Shown piece after piece: positions 1-7,514 of a stretch of 45,198 nucleotides of DNA. The stretch is taken from positions 1 to 45,198 of the forward strand of contig NZ_CP036288.1 in NCBI RefSeq assembly GCF_007748095.1, written 5' to 3'. Source of the DNA: Engelhardtia mirabilis (GTDB lineage: Bacteria > Planctomycetota > UBA1135 > GCA-002686595). Below the pieces are notes generated by a model. That model was not told where the DNA came from and searched no databases. It saw nothing but the letters and a program-made list of their open reading frames with translations. Made by a program: the position numbers and the translations under genes. Within the stretch, counting starts at the first letter, position 1; every line of letters starts with the position of its first letter.

Positions 1-2061
1 ATGCATGGACTTACGATAGATAAACGGACAGCCGTTAAGAGTGGGGCATTATTACTAACCCTGCTGGCGCTTTTAGCTGTGGCGTTTCTGATTGTCACGA
101 GGCAACGCGGTGCGACGCAGTCCCCCAATCAGGTCAACCGTGAATCCGCCCAGCAGGGTCATGAATCGGCTGAAGGCGAAACTTTGGCTGAAGCTGAGAG
201 CAATGCGGAGTCCCGCACCCCAGCCTCAATCCCCCCGGCGACACGAGGGGCAGAGTCTCCCGCAAGACCCCCCGGCATTCTGGTCGAGGTCGCTCCATGC
301 GGATCCATCGGCTACGGGGGTCACGAGGTCGAGATCTCGATCGAGAACATCTCATCCGTAGGAGGCTGGGCGCTGAAACGATCTGCTCGAACCGAGAACC
401 TCGCGTCGTTTTTTGAGGGCGTTACCCCCGGACGGTGGTCTGTCAAATCAGCGCTCGGCCATGATGAAGTCGTTGCCGTCGCTGCAGGCGACTTCGTGCG
501 GGTCGAGCTAGCTGTAGAGGGCCTCACCGAGCACTGTGTCGTCGCGGTCGTTGATCCCGCCGGATCAGCGGTAGCTGAGGCAACAGTCTTTGCCGACGGC
601 TTCGATCGAGGCAAGACGGGCGAAGACGGCACCATAGCCATTGGCTGTATCAAAAGGGGCTCACTACTGTCAGCCTCCTCAGCCGAGTATGCAAGCCCAG
701 CGCCCATTCAGTTCTCAAACTGGAGGCCACAACCCGTTGAGATTCAACTGAGAGAAAAAGGCGCGTCGCTAAACGTGGAGCTCTCCCAGATTGCGGGAGT
801 CGAGACCATCCGAGTAAGCGTTGGCATCATACACACCACATTAATGGCCTTTGAAGAGATTGGCTCGGATTGGTACACGTCGAATCCTCTTTTGGAGGCC
901 GAGATGCTTCCGGGCTCAGTCCGAAAGTTTGAGGGCGTGCCCGCCGGGCGCTGGGTGGGCATTACGGCATCGGGCGCGAACGTGGCAACAGCCCAGGAAG
1001 CCATTTGGCTCCGTGAGGGTGAATCACGAACTGTTCGCCTCGATCTTCAGAAGGGGGTAACCGTACACGGAAGAGTAATCGGGGAGAACTTACTCCCGCT
1101 CGCCCAGGCATGGGTGGGGGAGGCTCCACTCGGACTGTACGGAAAGCGATCAGTCGAGACAGACGCTGACGGCTGGTACGAGCTCCACCAGATCTGCCCT
1201 GGAGAGCGGAAACTGGAGGCCATCGGCCCACCCGGATGCAGCGTTGTTGAAGTTGTCAGCATCAAGGAAAACTCGACGAGCGAGTGGAACCCCGTCCTTG
1301 CATGTGGATTTCAGATCTCTGGCCAAGTAGCAACAACCGAGGGCGAGCCCGTGCAAGGCGTGCTAGCCGCGCTCCTCGACCCGGCTCGACCGAACCTCTG
1401 GCTCTCCACGGTGAGGACCGGGCGAGAAGGTCATTTCGACCTCTGGGGGGCGCTGCCTGAGGGCAACATCATCTCCGTCGTGCGTTCAGGCGAGGGGCTA
1501 GGATACCTAGAGGGTGCCCGGATGGAGGGCCTGGTTGGGGGGACAACAGGTCTCGTGCTCGAGTGGCAGGAACCAGCCACTGGGGTTCAGGTGCGCGTGA
1601 CCGACCCCGTCGGCCGCCGACTTGAGAATGTAGTGCTCGAGTTTACCCCCCTGCCCAAAGCTGACGACAGCGTCATCTGGAGACGGCTTGACGGCGAGGG
1701 GGGTGCACTCACGCCGTCCGGTCGATTCAGCCTATCCCTAAGACACGAGGAATTCGGTGTAGCGGATTTAGGAGAACACAACCTAGAGGCGAATGCTTTA
1801 AAGGATCTCGGTGAGGTCAACTTCAAGGCCCCAGCTTGGATGTCTATGCGGCTCTCTATTCAGCAGGCTAGATGGTCTATCGAGATAAGGCTGGCCGAAT
1901 CAGGGCATCTCGTTTTTAAGGAAGTTGACGCAACTGGTCGGAGTTTATACGGGCCCTTTCAGCCGGGCTCCTACAGAATAGTCGCGTCGCCTCCGCATGG
2001 GAATGATTTCAGCACAACGGTCGTCCTTGAGGATGGGGAAACGTCGGTGATCGGGTGGTAG
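1..2061 (+). CDS. Membrane-anchored protein with carboxypeptidase-regulatory-like domains
   Basis: A 686-residue protein. An N-terminal hydrophobic segment at about residues 15-33 follows a short basic stretch, so it is an uncleaved anchor or signal anchor with the bulk outside the cytoplasm. Residues 35-85 are a low-complexity Glu/Ala/Pro/Ser linker. At least two later segments (about 355-400 and 436-490) look like carboxypeptidase-regulatory-like beta-sandwich repeats, with patterns such as GRV..E..P.. and DADGWYEL. These folds are common in large surface proteins and are not enzymes themselves. The ATG is base 1 of the window; if the molecule is circular, it sits 6 nt after the stop of the gene ending at 45192, with AGGCG as ribosome-binding site. 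GC is lower than in the mob and par regions. Specific function unknown. Confidence 0.75.
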   Translation: MHGLTIDKRTAVKSGALLLTLLALLAVAFLIVTRQRGATQSPNQVNRESAQQGHESAEGETLAEAESNAESRTPASIPPATRGAESPARPPGILVEVAPCGSIGYGGHEVEISIENISSVGGWALKRSARTENLASFFEGVTPGRWSVKSALGHDEVVAVAAGDFVRVELAVEGLTEHCVVAVVDPAGSAVAEATVFADGFDRGKTGEDGTIAIGCIKRGSLLSASSAEYASPAPIQFSNWRPQPVEIQLREKGASLNVELSQIAGVETIRVSVGIIHTTLMAFEEIGSDWYTSNPLLEAEMLPGSVRKFEGVPAGRWVGITASGANVATAQEAIWLREGESRTVRLDLQKGVTVHGRVIGENLLPLAQAWVGEAPLGLYGKRSVETDADGWYELHQICPGERKLEAIGPPGCSVVEVVSIKENSTSEWNPVLACGFQISGQVATTEGEPVQGVLAALLDPARPNLWLSTVRTGREGHFDLWGALPEGNIISVVRSGEGLGYLEGARMEGLVGGTTGLVLEWQEPATGVQVRVTDPVGRRLENVVLEFTPLPKADDSVIWRRLDGEGGALTPSGRFSLSLRHEEFGVADLGEHNLEANALKDLGEVNFKAPAWMSMRLSIQQARWSIEIRLAESGHLVFKEVDATGRSLYGPFQPGSYRIVASPPHGNDFSTTVVLEDGETSVIGW

Positions 2062-2279
2062 CTCGGGTTGGTCAGTAAGGACTAGGACAGCAGGTTCACC
2101 CCAGACTCGCACGCCACCAGGCTGTGCTCCTCCAGGAGCGCACGGGCCTCGTCGGCTCGAGACCGAGCTAGGCAAAGAAATAGAGTTGGGCTCACCGGGG
2201 CGTCCGCCTTCGTTTTCGGGCCCTCAGCCGGCTCCGAAGACCTGACCACCTCTTACTTGCGAAGCATCGGAGGCAGTCG

Positions 2280-3257
2280 CTAGTACCGGACCTTGAAGGT
2301 GGGGGAATCCTCCGGCCGCGACCGTCGGCGATCGTAGAGCCGGGTGGTGCTGATACTGGTGTGCCCGAGCCACTCCTGGACGTAGGCGATGTCCGCCTCG
2401 TGCTCGAGCGCGTTGGTGGCCGCGGTCGCCCGCAGTGCATGCAGGCACAGCCCGTCGACGTGGACGCCGGCCTTGGCGGCGTATGTCTTGGCCATCTTGT
2501 AGACCCCGTCCCCGGTGATCGCCCCGTCGAGCTTGCCGGTGCGGTTGTTGCGCACGGGGCGGAAGAGGGCGCCCTTGCGGTCCTCGCGGTGCCCGGCGAG
2601 CTCGAGGTAGTCGTCGATTGCCGCAAGCGCTGCAGGATGGATCGGAACGTAGCGAGTCTTGGAGCCCTTGCCGAAGACGGTCAGATGCATGACGCCGCGT
2701 CGCTCGGCCATGCTCTCGACCCGCAAGCCGGCGAGCTCGGATCTGCGCAGGGCGTGGAAGAGGTAGGTGCCCAGAATCGCCCGGTCTCGCACCGCCTTCA
2801 GGCTGTCGCCGCGGGGCGCCTGCAGGAGCTTGCGCGCCTGCTCATCAGACAGGGCTGGGGTTTTGCCCTCATTGGCGCCGTCCCCAGGGCGCTTGACGCC
2901 GGCGACGGGGTTGCTCTCGACCGCGTTCTCGTTGCACAGGTGGTCGAACAGAGACGAGACGGCCGAGAGCTTGCGCCGGATGGTCGCCGCAGCGAGCCCG
3001 TCAGCCTCGAGGACGCCACGCCAAGCGAGCAGATGGGCCCGCGTGACGAGGCGGAGCTCTGCAGGGGTCTCGACGCCGCAGAAGCTCACGAAGGCTTCTA
3101 CGTCGCCCTGGTAGGCCCGCCTGGTGTTGGGGTTGTCGATGTTGGCCAGCCAGACCGCGGCGGCCGGCACGTCGGAGAGGTGCTGGAACTGGGCCGCTGA
3201 GAGCCGCCTCTCGCCCTGCCGCGCCGGTAGATGGGCTCGACGATCTTGCTCGCTCAT
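2280..3257 (-). CDS. Tyrosine recombinase / XerC-XerD-like site-specific integrase
   Basis: A 325-residue tyrosine recombinase, near the usual family length. The N-terminal SAM-like core-binding domain spans about residues 30-120. The catalytic domain shows the full set: R171 (HALRRSEL), K197 (FGKGSK), H273 and R276 (HALR), H299 (WLGHT) and nucleophile Y308 (RLYDRR). It cuts and rejoins DNA through a 3'-phosphotyrosine intermediate. The start codon overlaps the stop of the PIN toxin gene by 4 nt, making it the third cistron of a toxin-antitoxin operon. The last codons lie in a 31-bp direct repeat found again at 43353. A decayed N-terminal fragment of a close homologue lies at 9239-9403. It could act in plasmid dimer resolution or integration of the cassette; the substrate site is unknown. 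Confidence 0.93.
   Translation of the reverse strand: MSEQDRRAHLPARQGERRLSAAQFQHLSDVPAAAVWLANIDNPNTRRAYQGDVEAFVSFCGVETPAELRLVTRAHLLAWRGVLEADGLAAATIRRKLSAVSSLFDHLCNENAVESNPVAGVKRPGDGANEGKTPALSDEQARKLLQAPRGDSLKAVRDRAILGTYLFHALRRSELAGLRVESMAERRGVMHLTVFGKGSKTRYVPIHPAALAAIDDYLELAGHREDRKGALFRPVRNNRTGKLDGAITGDGVYKMAKTYAAKAGVHVDGLCLHALRATAATNALEHEADIAYVQEWLGHTSISTTRLYDRRRSRPEDSPTFKVRY
2283..2313 (+). repeat. Direct repeat copy A, inside the 3' end of the recombinase gene
   Basis: These 31 bases match 43353-43383 at 28 positions in the same orientation; mismatches are at 2289, 2307 and 2313. The core is ACCTTGAAGGTGGGGGA. On the minus strand this is the end of the tyrosine recombinase gene (residues EDSPTFKVRY). 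It is either an att-like crossover site or a duplicated scrap of an integrase 3' end. Confidence 0.7.
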
Positions 3258-3667
3258 GCGTCCACCCAGGGGTTGATGAGAAGGGCGCCCGTGCCCTCGA
3301 AGTCCTTCACGTTCCGCGTCATCACGTGGAAACCGTGACGCAGAGCGGTCGCGGCGATCAGCGTGTCGATCGGTGGGGTGGTCCTGGCCACCCGCGCCCT
3401 GACTTCGCCCCAGATCCGCGCTGTTTCGGCGTCGACGTCGACGATCCGGTCGTCGAAGTGCTGCTCCATCTCTAGGACGAGCCTCTCCAGTGTGTCCTTG
3501 CGAGGGCTCGGGTCGAGTCGCGCGATGCCGTGGACAAGCTCTCCGAGCGTCAACGCGCTGATGAAGGTGTCGCGGCTGGTGAGGCCGCGGACGCGGTCCT
3601 TGACCCGCTGGGCGCCCTTGGGACGCAGCGTCTCCGAGATCACGCAGGTGTCGAGCAGGACCCTCAT
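3254..3667 (-). CDS. vapC: VapC-like PIN-domain toxin
   Basis: A 137-residue PIN-domain protein, the normal size for VapC toxins, which are Mg2+-dependent endoribonucleases acting on tRNA or rRNA. It opens with MRVLLDTCVISE (first acidic residue D6), has the mid-domain glutamate in LGELVHGI, and the C-terminal acidic positions in TPPIDTLIAATALRHG followed by TRNVKDFEG. It overlaps the antitoxin gene upstream by 4 nt and the recombinase downstream by 4 nt, so the three are almost surely co-translated. A C-terminal fragment of a second copy survives at 9638-9712. The target RNA cannot be told from the sequence. Confidence 0.92.
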   Translation of the reverse strand: MRVLLDTCVISETLRPKGAQRVKDRVRGLTSRDTFISALTLGELVHGIARLDPSPRKDTLERLVLEMEQHFDDRIVDVDAETARIWGEVRARVARTTPPIDTLIAATALRHGFHVMTRNVKDFEGTGALLINPWVDA

Positions 3668-3942
3668 GAGCGGCGCTCCTGATCGTCGAGTCCTAGCGCC
3701 TCGAGCGGATCGGTTGCCCGACCTGGGCCGGAGTGGCGCGACAGATCGAGGTCGCTGATGTCCGGCCAGCTCATGAGGAACTCAACGAAGTCTGGGCGGG
3801 CGCCGGTGAGTCGGTCGAACTCGGCGGCCGAGAGGACGACAACGGCGTCGTCCCGGCGCTCGATGCGTTGGGGCTCACCAGCAAGGGCGCGGCGCACCAC
3901 CTCGCTCAACTTGTTCTTGGCTTCCGCCAGCTTCCAGATCAT
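3664..3942 (-). CDS. Phd/YefM-type antitoxin
   Basis: A 92-residue antitoxin. The N-terminal 55 residues (AEAKNKLSEVVRRAL, then DAVVVLSAAEFDRL) are the Phd/YefM DNA-binding fold. The C-terminal tail (about 60-92) is acidic and probably binds and inhibits the PIN toxin. The start is set by a GAGGAGA ribosome-binding site, and the stop overlaps the toxin start by 4 nt. A palindrome immediately upstream fits the autorepression usual for this family. Pairing Phd-type antitoxins with PIN toxins is common. Confidence 0.9.
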   Translation of the reverse strand: MIWKLAEAKNKLSEVVRRALAGEPQRIERRDDAVVVLSAAEFDRLTGARPDFVEFLMSWPDISDLDLSRHSGPGRATDPLEALGLDDQERRS

Positions 3943-3956
3943 GTGCAGGTCTCCTC

Positions 3957-4007
3957 GTCTAGGTTAGATCATCTAGACATGATCGCACACCCTGACCCCG
4001 CTGTCAA
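3957..4007 (-). promoter_or_regulatory. Promoter and palindromic operator of the phd-vapC-recombinase operon
   Basis: On the minus strand a perfect -35 TTGACA (4002-4007) lies 17 bp from a weak -10 GATCAT (3979-3984). Overlapping the expected start of transcription is an inverted repeat with arms GTCTAG (3957-3962) and CTAGAC (3973-3978). Nested in it is TAGATCATCTA (3965-3975). This is the expected position for binding by the antitoxin or toxin-antitoxin complex. Confidence 0.7.
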
Positions 4008-4076
4008 GTGTCCCCAGGGACGCCGCCCACCTGCCCGCCATTCCGCGCCCAGACGCGCGGTTCCAAGCCACCGGCG

Positions 4077-4430
4077 CTGTTCTTCGACCTGACCTCGAAG
4101 GACGGGACCGCGTTCATCGCCATCGCCGATGAGGAGGCCGACCGAAGTCAGCTCAGAGAACATCGCGATGGAGCTACTCGGCGTAGCCGCGATGGGGGAG
4201 GGGGCAGCTTCGCCGGCACCAATCCTTGCCAGCCCACTGAAGTGGAGCGCATCGTCGAGAAGTGCATTCGCGTCGCCAAACAGCACCGCGGCTTGGAGCC
4301 GTTCACGGTCGCCCGCAAGGTCAAGCACTGGACCCTTCAGCAGTGGCAGGACGCTCACTTGCGTCACCGATCCACTCAGATGCGGCAGTGGCAGGCTGCC
4401 GAGGTTGACGACGAGCTCGGAGCCTTTTGA
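4077..4430 (+). pseudogene. Relic of the C-terminal part of a rep-like protein
   Basis: This frame encodes a decayed copy of the C-terminal region of the replication-type protein at 40246-41934. Matching blocks in the same order are LFFDLTSK with EFFSLTNR, QLREHRDG with RLREFRDG, VERIVEKCIRVAKQHR with VERCIRLAKNHR, PFTVARK with PFTIARR, and MRQWQAAEVDDELGAF with ARQWYREDDLGDEI. Several stretches between the blocks are missing and there is no credible start or N-terminal domain. The stop TGA overlaps the next ATG (TGATG), so the adjacent sigma gene begins where a rep gene once ended. It is probably the scar of a fused or captured plasmid. Confidence 0.7.
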
Positions 4431-5128
4431 TGGCCGATTCAGAAAACTCGGAATCCGATGTCCGCGAGTCCGCCGGGGCACGGCAAAGGGGAGCAGAGGA
4501 GGGTCTCGACTCTATGACAGCATCGCAACCACAGCCCGCCACGTCCCCCGAGGACGACCGCGCAAGCCCCGAAGAAGCGGCCCTGGCCATCGCCGGGCTC
4601 TCCGAGAAGGGTAAGGCGACCCTTCGGTGGGTGGCCCGATCCTATTGGAACCAAAGGATGAGCGGCCCCAACGCCGGGTCTGACCCCGACGATCTCCTCC
4701 AAGAAGCCATCGTCCGAACGCTGCAGGGTTCAAGGCGGTGGCGAAGGTCAGTCACCATTGTCAAACACCTGATCCGATCTATGCAGAGCATTTCTTGGGA
4801 GGCTCTGAGGGTCAGGAGGGCGCAGCCGCATGCCTGGGCCGAGGATTCTGTGGACGAGCTCGATCCCGGCGATCGCCCGGACGAGGCGGAGGGTTCCATC
4901 GTGGTGGATGTCGTCCTTGCTCGGGAAGAGCTCGCGCAGCTGGAGGGACTCTTCGAGCACGACGAGGAAGCGCTTGAGGTGCTTCGCTGTCGCTCGCTCG
5001 AACTTTCTCCGTCCGAGACCTGTGCTCATCTCGGCATAGAGAGACCCCGGTACGACACGGTGAACAAGCGCATCTGGCGGAAGCTCACTGAGTCAGCCAA
5101 GAACAACCAAAGCGAGGAAGGGCAATGA
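4430..5128 (+). CDS. ECF-like sigma-70 family RNA polymerase sigma factor
   Basis: A 232-residue protein. Region 2 is recognisable around residues 65-125: RWVARSYW, then DPDDLLQEAIVRTL, then the helix with ISWEALRVRRAQ. A region-4-like helix-turn-helix follows at about 180-220 (SPSETCAHLGI...VNKRIWRKL). The first 45 residues are a polar extension, so translation may instead begin at ATG 4514, which has GGAGGG upstream. It would direct RNA polymerase to specific promoters. It overlaps the XRE gene by 4 nt and heads a three-gene block placed just before the ubiquitin-like cassette. No anti-sigma factor is seen; the XRE and ImmA-type proteins may play that part. Confidence 0.75.
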   Translation: MADSENSESDVRESAGARQRGAEEGLDSMTASQPQPATSPEDDRASPEEAALAIAGLSEKGKATLRWVARSYWNQRMSGPNAGSDPDDLLQEAIVRTLQGSRRWRRSVTIVKHLIRSMQSISWEALRVRRAQPHAWAEDSVDELDPGDRPDEAEGSIVVDVVLAREELAQLEGLFEHDEEALEVLRCRSLELSPSETCAHLGIERPRYDTVNKRIWRKLTESAKNNQSEEGQ

Positions 5129-5694
5129 AGAAGAACAACGCGGAGCTCGTGGCCAAGGCCCGAGCGATGTCCGTAGCGTTCCGGGAGTCCATCCTGGAGG
5201 CGTCCGAAGGAGAGCTGAGACAGGCTCTTCAAAACGAAGGTCTCGATCTCGACGAGGAAGCTGCGCGTGCGCAGGACGTCATCGAGAAGGCCTTCGAGAA
5301 AGCCGGAGTTCATCTCCCGGCGCCGGCGAACGAGGGGCCGGAGCACCTCGGAGAGCTGCTGCTTCTCTTGCGACGCAAGAAGAAGCTGACTGAAGCAAAG
5401 CTCGCCCTACAGGCTGGCGTGCCGGTGGAGGACGTCCTCCGGACAGAATCCGACCCGACGTTCGTGCCATCACTTCGAACGCTCGCGCGCCTGGAGGACT
5501 TCTTCAAGCTGAAGGACCGAACCCTTTCGATCCTCGCTGGAGCCGTGCGTGTTCAGAAGGATGCCGCGGAGTTCCGTGAAGGCGTCGAACAGTTCAAGTG
5601 GGCAGCCTTCTCCCGTGGCATGGGGAAGCTCAGCCGGGAAGAGAAGAAGCAGCTGGACCAGATCATTCGCTTCTTGGGGGACTACACGGAATGA
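5125..5694 (+). CDS. XRE-like helix-turn-helix regulator
   Basis: A 189-residue cytoplasmic protein. The centre (about residues 72-125) has the helix-turn-helix layout of Cro/XRE repressors: LGELLLLLRRKKKLTEAKLA, a turn, then VPVEDVLRTESDPTFVPSLRTLARLEDFF. The N-terminal 60 residues are charged helices and the C-terminal 50 a further helical region. It overlaps the sigma gene by 4 nt upstream and is followed 4 nt later by the ImmA/IrrE metalloprotease gene. In that family arrangement the protease inactivates the XRE repressor on a stress signal. DNA target unknown. Confidence 0.72.
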   Translation: MKKNNAELVAKARAMSVAFRESILEASEGELRQALQNEGLDLDEEAARAQDVIEKAFEKAGVHLPAPANEGPEHLGELLLLLRRKKKLTEAKLALQAGVPVEDVLRTESDPTFVPSLRTLARLEDFFKLKDRTLSILAGAVRVQKDAAEFREGVEQFKWAAFSRGMGKLSREEKKQLDQIIRFLGDYTE

Positions 5695-5698
5695 GGGG

Positions 5699-6658
5699 AT
5701 GAAAAACACTCCGATTGATCCATTCGCCGCGGAGGAGATCCAGGGGATCGTCTCACGTGTGCTGCGTGAGGTGGGCGCTGAGCCGCCGTTGAATACCGAC
5801 GAAGTCCTCGAACGGCTGAAGCTGGATCTTCGTTACTTCAGCCTGACCGACCCGAGCTTGCGCCAGGAAATGGTGCACCGGGCGAAGGTTGGCACCATCG
5901 GTCTTGCCAAGAAGGCTGTAGAGAGTCTGTTTGCGATCGCAGAGCGAGCACAGGTTTGGGGTTTGTGGCTTCCCTGGCAAGAGGGGTCGGGAGAGTCCAC
6001 TCGCGGCCGAGTTCTCATCAGCGATGAGGCTCCGAAGCTGAAGCATCGGTGGATCAAGGCGCACGAGATCGGTCACAGCCTCATTCCTCACCATAAGCGG
6101 TATTTGTTCGGCGACCCCGAGGCACTGCTGAGCCCGGCGTGTCAGGAAGAGCTCGAAGGCGAAGCGAACTACGCCGCCGGTCAGCTCAATTTCATGCAGG
6201 GGCGCTTCGTCGAAGAGGCGAGCGATCACGCGATGGACATCAAGTCCATCCAAGCCCTCGCCAAGACGTTCGGGAACTCGTACCCGTCGACCCTCTGGCG
6301 CTTTATTGAGGAGGCGCACAGGGGAGAGCCGCTCGTCGGTCTCGTGACGGCCTTGCCACACGACCACACAGCGGCGGAACCCTGCCGCTACTGCATCGAG
6401 TCTCCCGCTTTCCGGGAGCGGTTCGGTTGCGTCACCGAAGCTGAACTCGTGGACGCTCTGCGAAGCTACTGCCGGTACGACCGCCGCAGAGGCCCGCTTG
6501 GCACCGGAGAAGTCTGCCTAGAGGACGCGAACGGCCAGCAGCACGTCTTCCACTTCGAGACGTGGGCCAACAAGTACGACGTCCTCTCCATCGGGGTCTA
6601 CGACGGCCCTGTGAGGTCGTCGGTCGTCGTGCCGCCGGGGTCTCTCAGGGCGACGTGA
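5699..6658 (+). CDS. ImmA/IrrE-family metalloendopeptidase
   Basis: A 319-residue protein. The zinc-binding motif AHEIGH (H122, E123, H126) and a downstream LEGEANYAAGQL helix, which provides the third ligand glutamate, identify the ImmA/IrrE family. These proteases cleave or inactivate XRE-type repressors. The C-terminal third has six cysteines (CRYC, FGC, SYC, GEVC pattern), perhaps a second metal site or sensor domain; it is not recognised. The ATG at 5699 was chosen because it follows the XRE stop by 4 nt; the longer open frame upstream lies inside the XRE gene. A 120-nt gap separates it from the ubiquitin-like gene. Confidence 0.85.
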   Translation: MKNTPIDPFAAEEIQGIVSRVLREVGAEPPLNTDEVLERLKLDLRYFSLTDPSLRQEMVHRAKVGTIGLAKKAVESLFAIAERAQVWGLWLPWQEGSGESTRGRVLISDEAPKLKHRWIKAHEIGHSLIPHHKRYLFGDPEALLSPACQEELEGEANYAAGQLNFMQGRFVEEASDHAMDIKSIQALAKTFGNSYPSTLWRFIEEAHRGEPLVGLVTALPHDHTAAEPCRYCIESPAFRERFGCVTEAELVDALRSYCRYDRRRGPLGTGEVCLEDANGQQHVFHFETWANKYDVLSIGVYDGPVRSSVVVPPGSLRAT

Positions 6659-6778
6659 TTTCGTCGAGATCAATGTCCGCGACGGGGGCCCAGCACGGCA
6701 CAGGAGGGTGAGCAGGCAGGCCTGGTGCCACGGTGGTCCAGAAGTAGCCGGCACGGCACCAATACGAGGTAGAGAACC

Positions 6779-7111
6779 ATGACACAGAATGATCCCGAGC
6801 AAGAGCTTCAGGACGAGCTCGACGTAGAGCAGTTCACCAAGGAACACCCGGCGGACTGCGGTAAGCCCCACGCGAAGGTCTACATCATCCGCGTAGACCG
6901 CAAAACCATCCGCGTTCCGCACCCGGAGCTCACCGGACAGCAGATCCTGCGGCTGGTCGAGAAGACCCCGGAGACCCACAAGCTCTTTCAGAAGTTCAAG
7001 GGTGGCGAGACCAAGGAGGTCGCTCCTGGCGAGACCGTGAGTTTCGTGCGGCCGGGCGTCGAGCGGTTTATGACGATCCCCTGCGACACCACGGAGGGGT
7101 CCTGTGGCTGA
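6779..7111 (+). CDS. Ubiquitin-like protein (multiubiquitin-domain family, single domain)
   Basis: A 110-residue protein with a 30-residue polar N-terminus and one beta-grasp domain (about residues 32-98). Its pattern YIIRVDRKTIRVP, ELTGQQILRLVEKTP, PGETVSFVRPGVERFMT matches the prokaryotic multiubiquitin family. That family often has two or more tandem domains; here there is one. The chain ends SCG, so the terminal glycine is already exposed and no pre-processing is needed for adenylation. It is probably the modifier activated by the E1 encoded two genes downstream. GAGGTAGAG gives the ribosome-binding site. It overlaps the E2 gene by 8 nt. Confidence 0.87.
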   Translation: MTQNDPEQELQDELDVEQFTKEHPADCGKPHAKVYIIRVDRKTIRVPHPELTGQQILRLVEKTPETHKLFQKFKGGETKEVAPGETVSFVRPGVERFMTIPCDTTEGSCG

Positions 7112-7514
7112 CCTTCGGCGGGAGTTCACGCTCCCGCCCGAGGACGTCGCGTTCTTGGAGGAGATGGGGTGGCCCTGGGAGGCCATCCGGGACGGCAACA
7201 CGATGTGGCTCGTCATCCACGAGTACGCCATCCCGGGCGGCTACCAGACCAACTCGACGTCGGTCGCCCTGCAGCTTGCTGCGACCTACCCGGAGGCCCA
7301 GATCGACATGGCCTACTTCCACCCGGCCCTCTCCAGGATCGACGGTGCCGCCATCCGGCAGCTCACCGATCACCGGCTGGACGGCAAGGTCTGGCAGCGT
7401 TGGTCCCGCCACAGGACGGCCCAGAACCCGTGGCTGCCTGGAACCGACGGCCTTGATACGCACATGCTCCTCGTGGGTGAGTGGCTTGTGCGCGAGCTCC
7501 GGGTCGCCGCATGA
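7104..7514 (+). CDS. Prokaryotic E2-fold protein (family E), cysteine-free
   Basis: A 136-residue protein with the E2-fold family E signature: PPEDVAFLEEMGWPWE, then IHEYAIPGGYQ, ATYPEAQIDMAYFHP, VWQRWSRHR, NPWLPGTDGLDTHM and a final W.VREL helix. Classical E2 enzymes carry the modifier on a cysteine; this protein has no cysteine at all. It either uses another residue or acts as a structural adaptor. The start is GTG at 7104, with GGAGGGG upstream and an 8-nt overlap with the ubiquitin-like gene. The stop overlaps the JAB-E1 start by 4 nt, so the pair is translationally coupled. Confidence 0.87.
   Translation: MADLRREFTLPPEDVAFLEEMGWPWEAIRDGNTMWLVIHEYAIPGGYQTNSTSVALQLAATYPEAQIDMAYFHPALSRIDGAAIRQLTDHRLDGKVWQRWSRHRTAQNPWLPGTDGLDTHMLLVGEWLVRELRVAA

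Noticed and set aside
2062..2279. Minus-strand frame with DEARALLEEHSLVACESG ending at 2082
   Set aside because: Protein-like for about 25 residues, but too short, with no start and no recognised family; it may be a scrap of a lost gene.
2361..3200. Long plus-strand frame opposite the recombinase
   Set aside because: Shadow of the recombinase gene, which has all catalytic residues on the minus strand.
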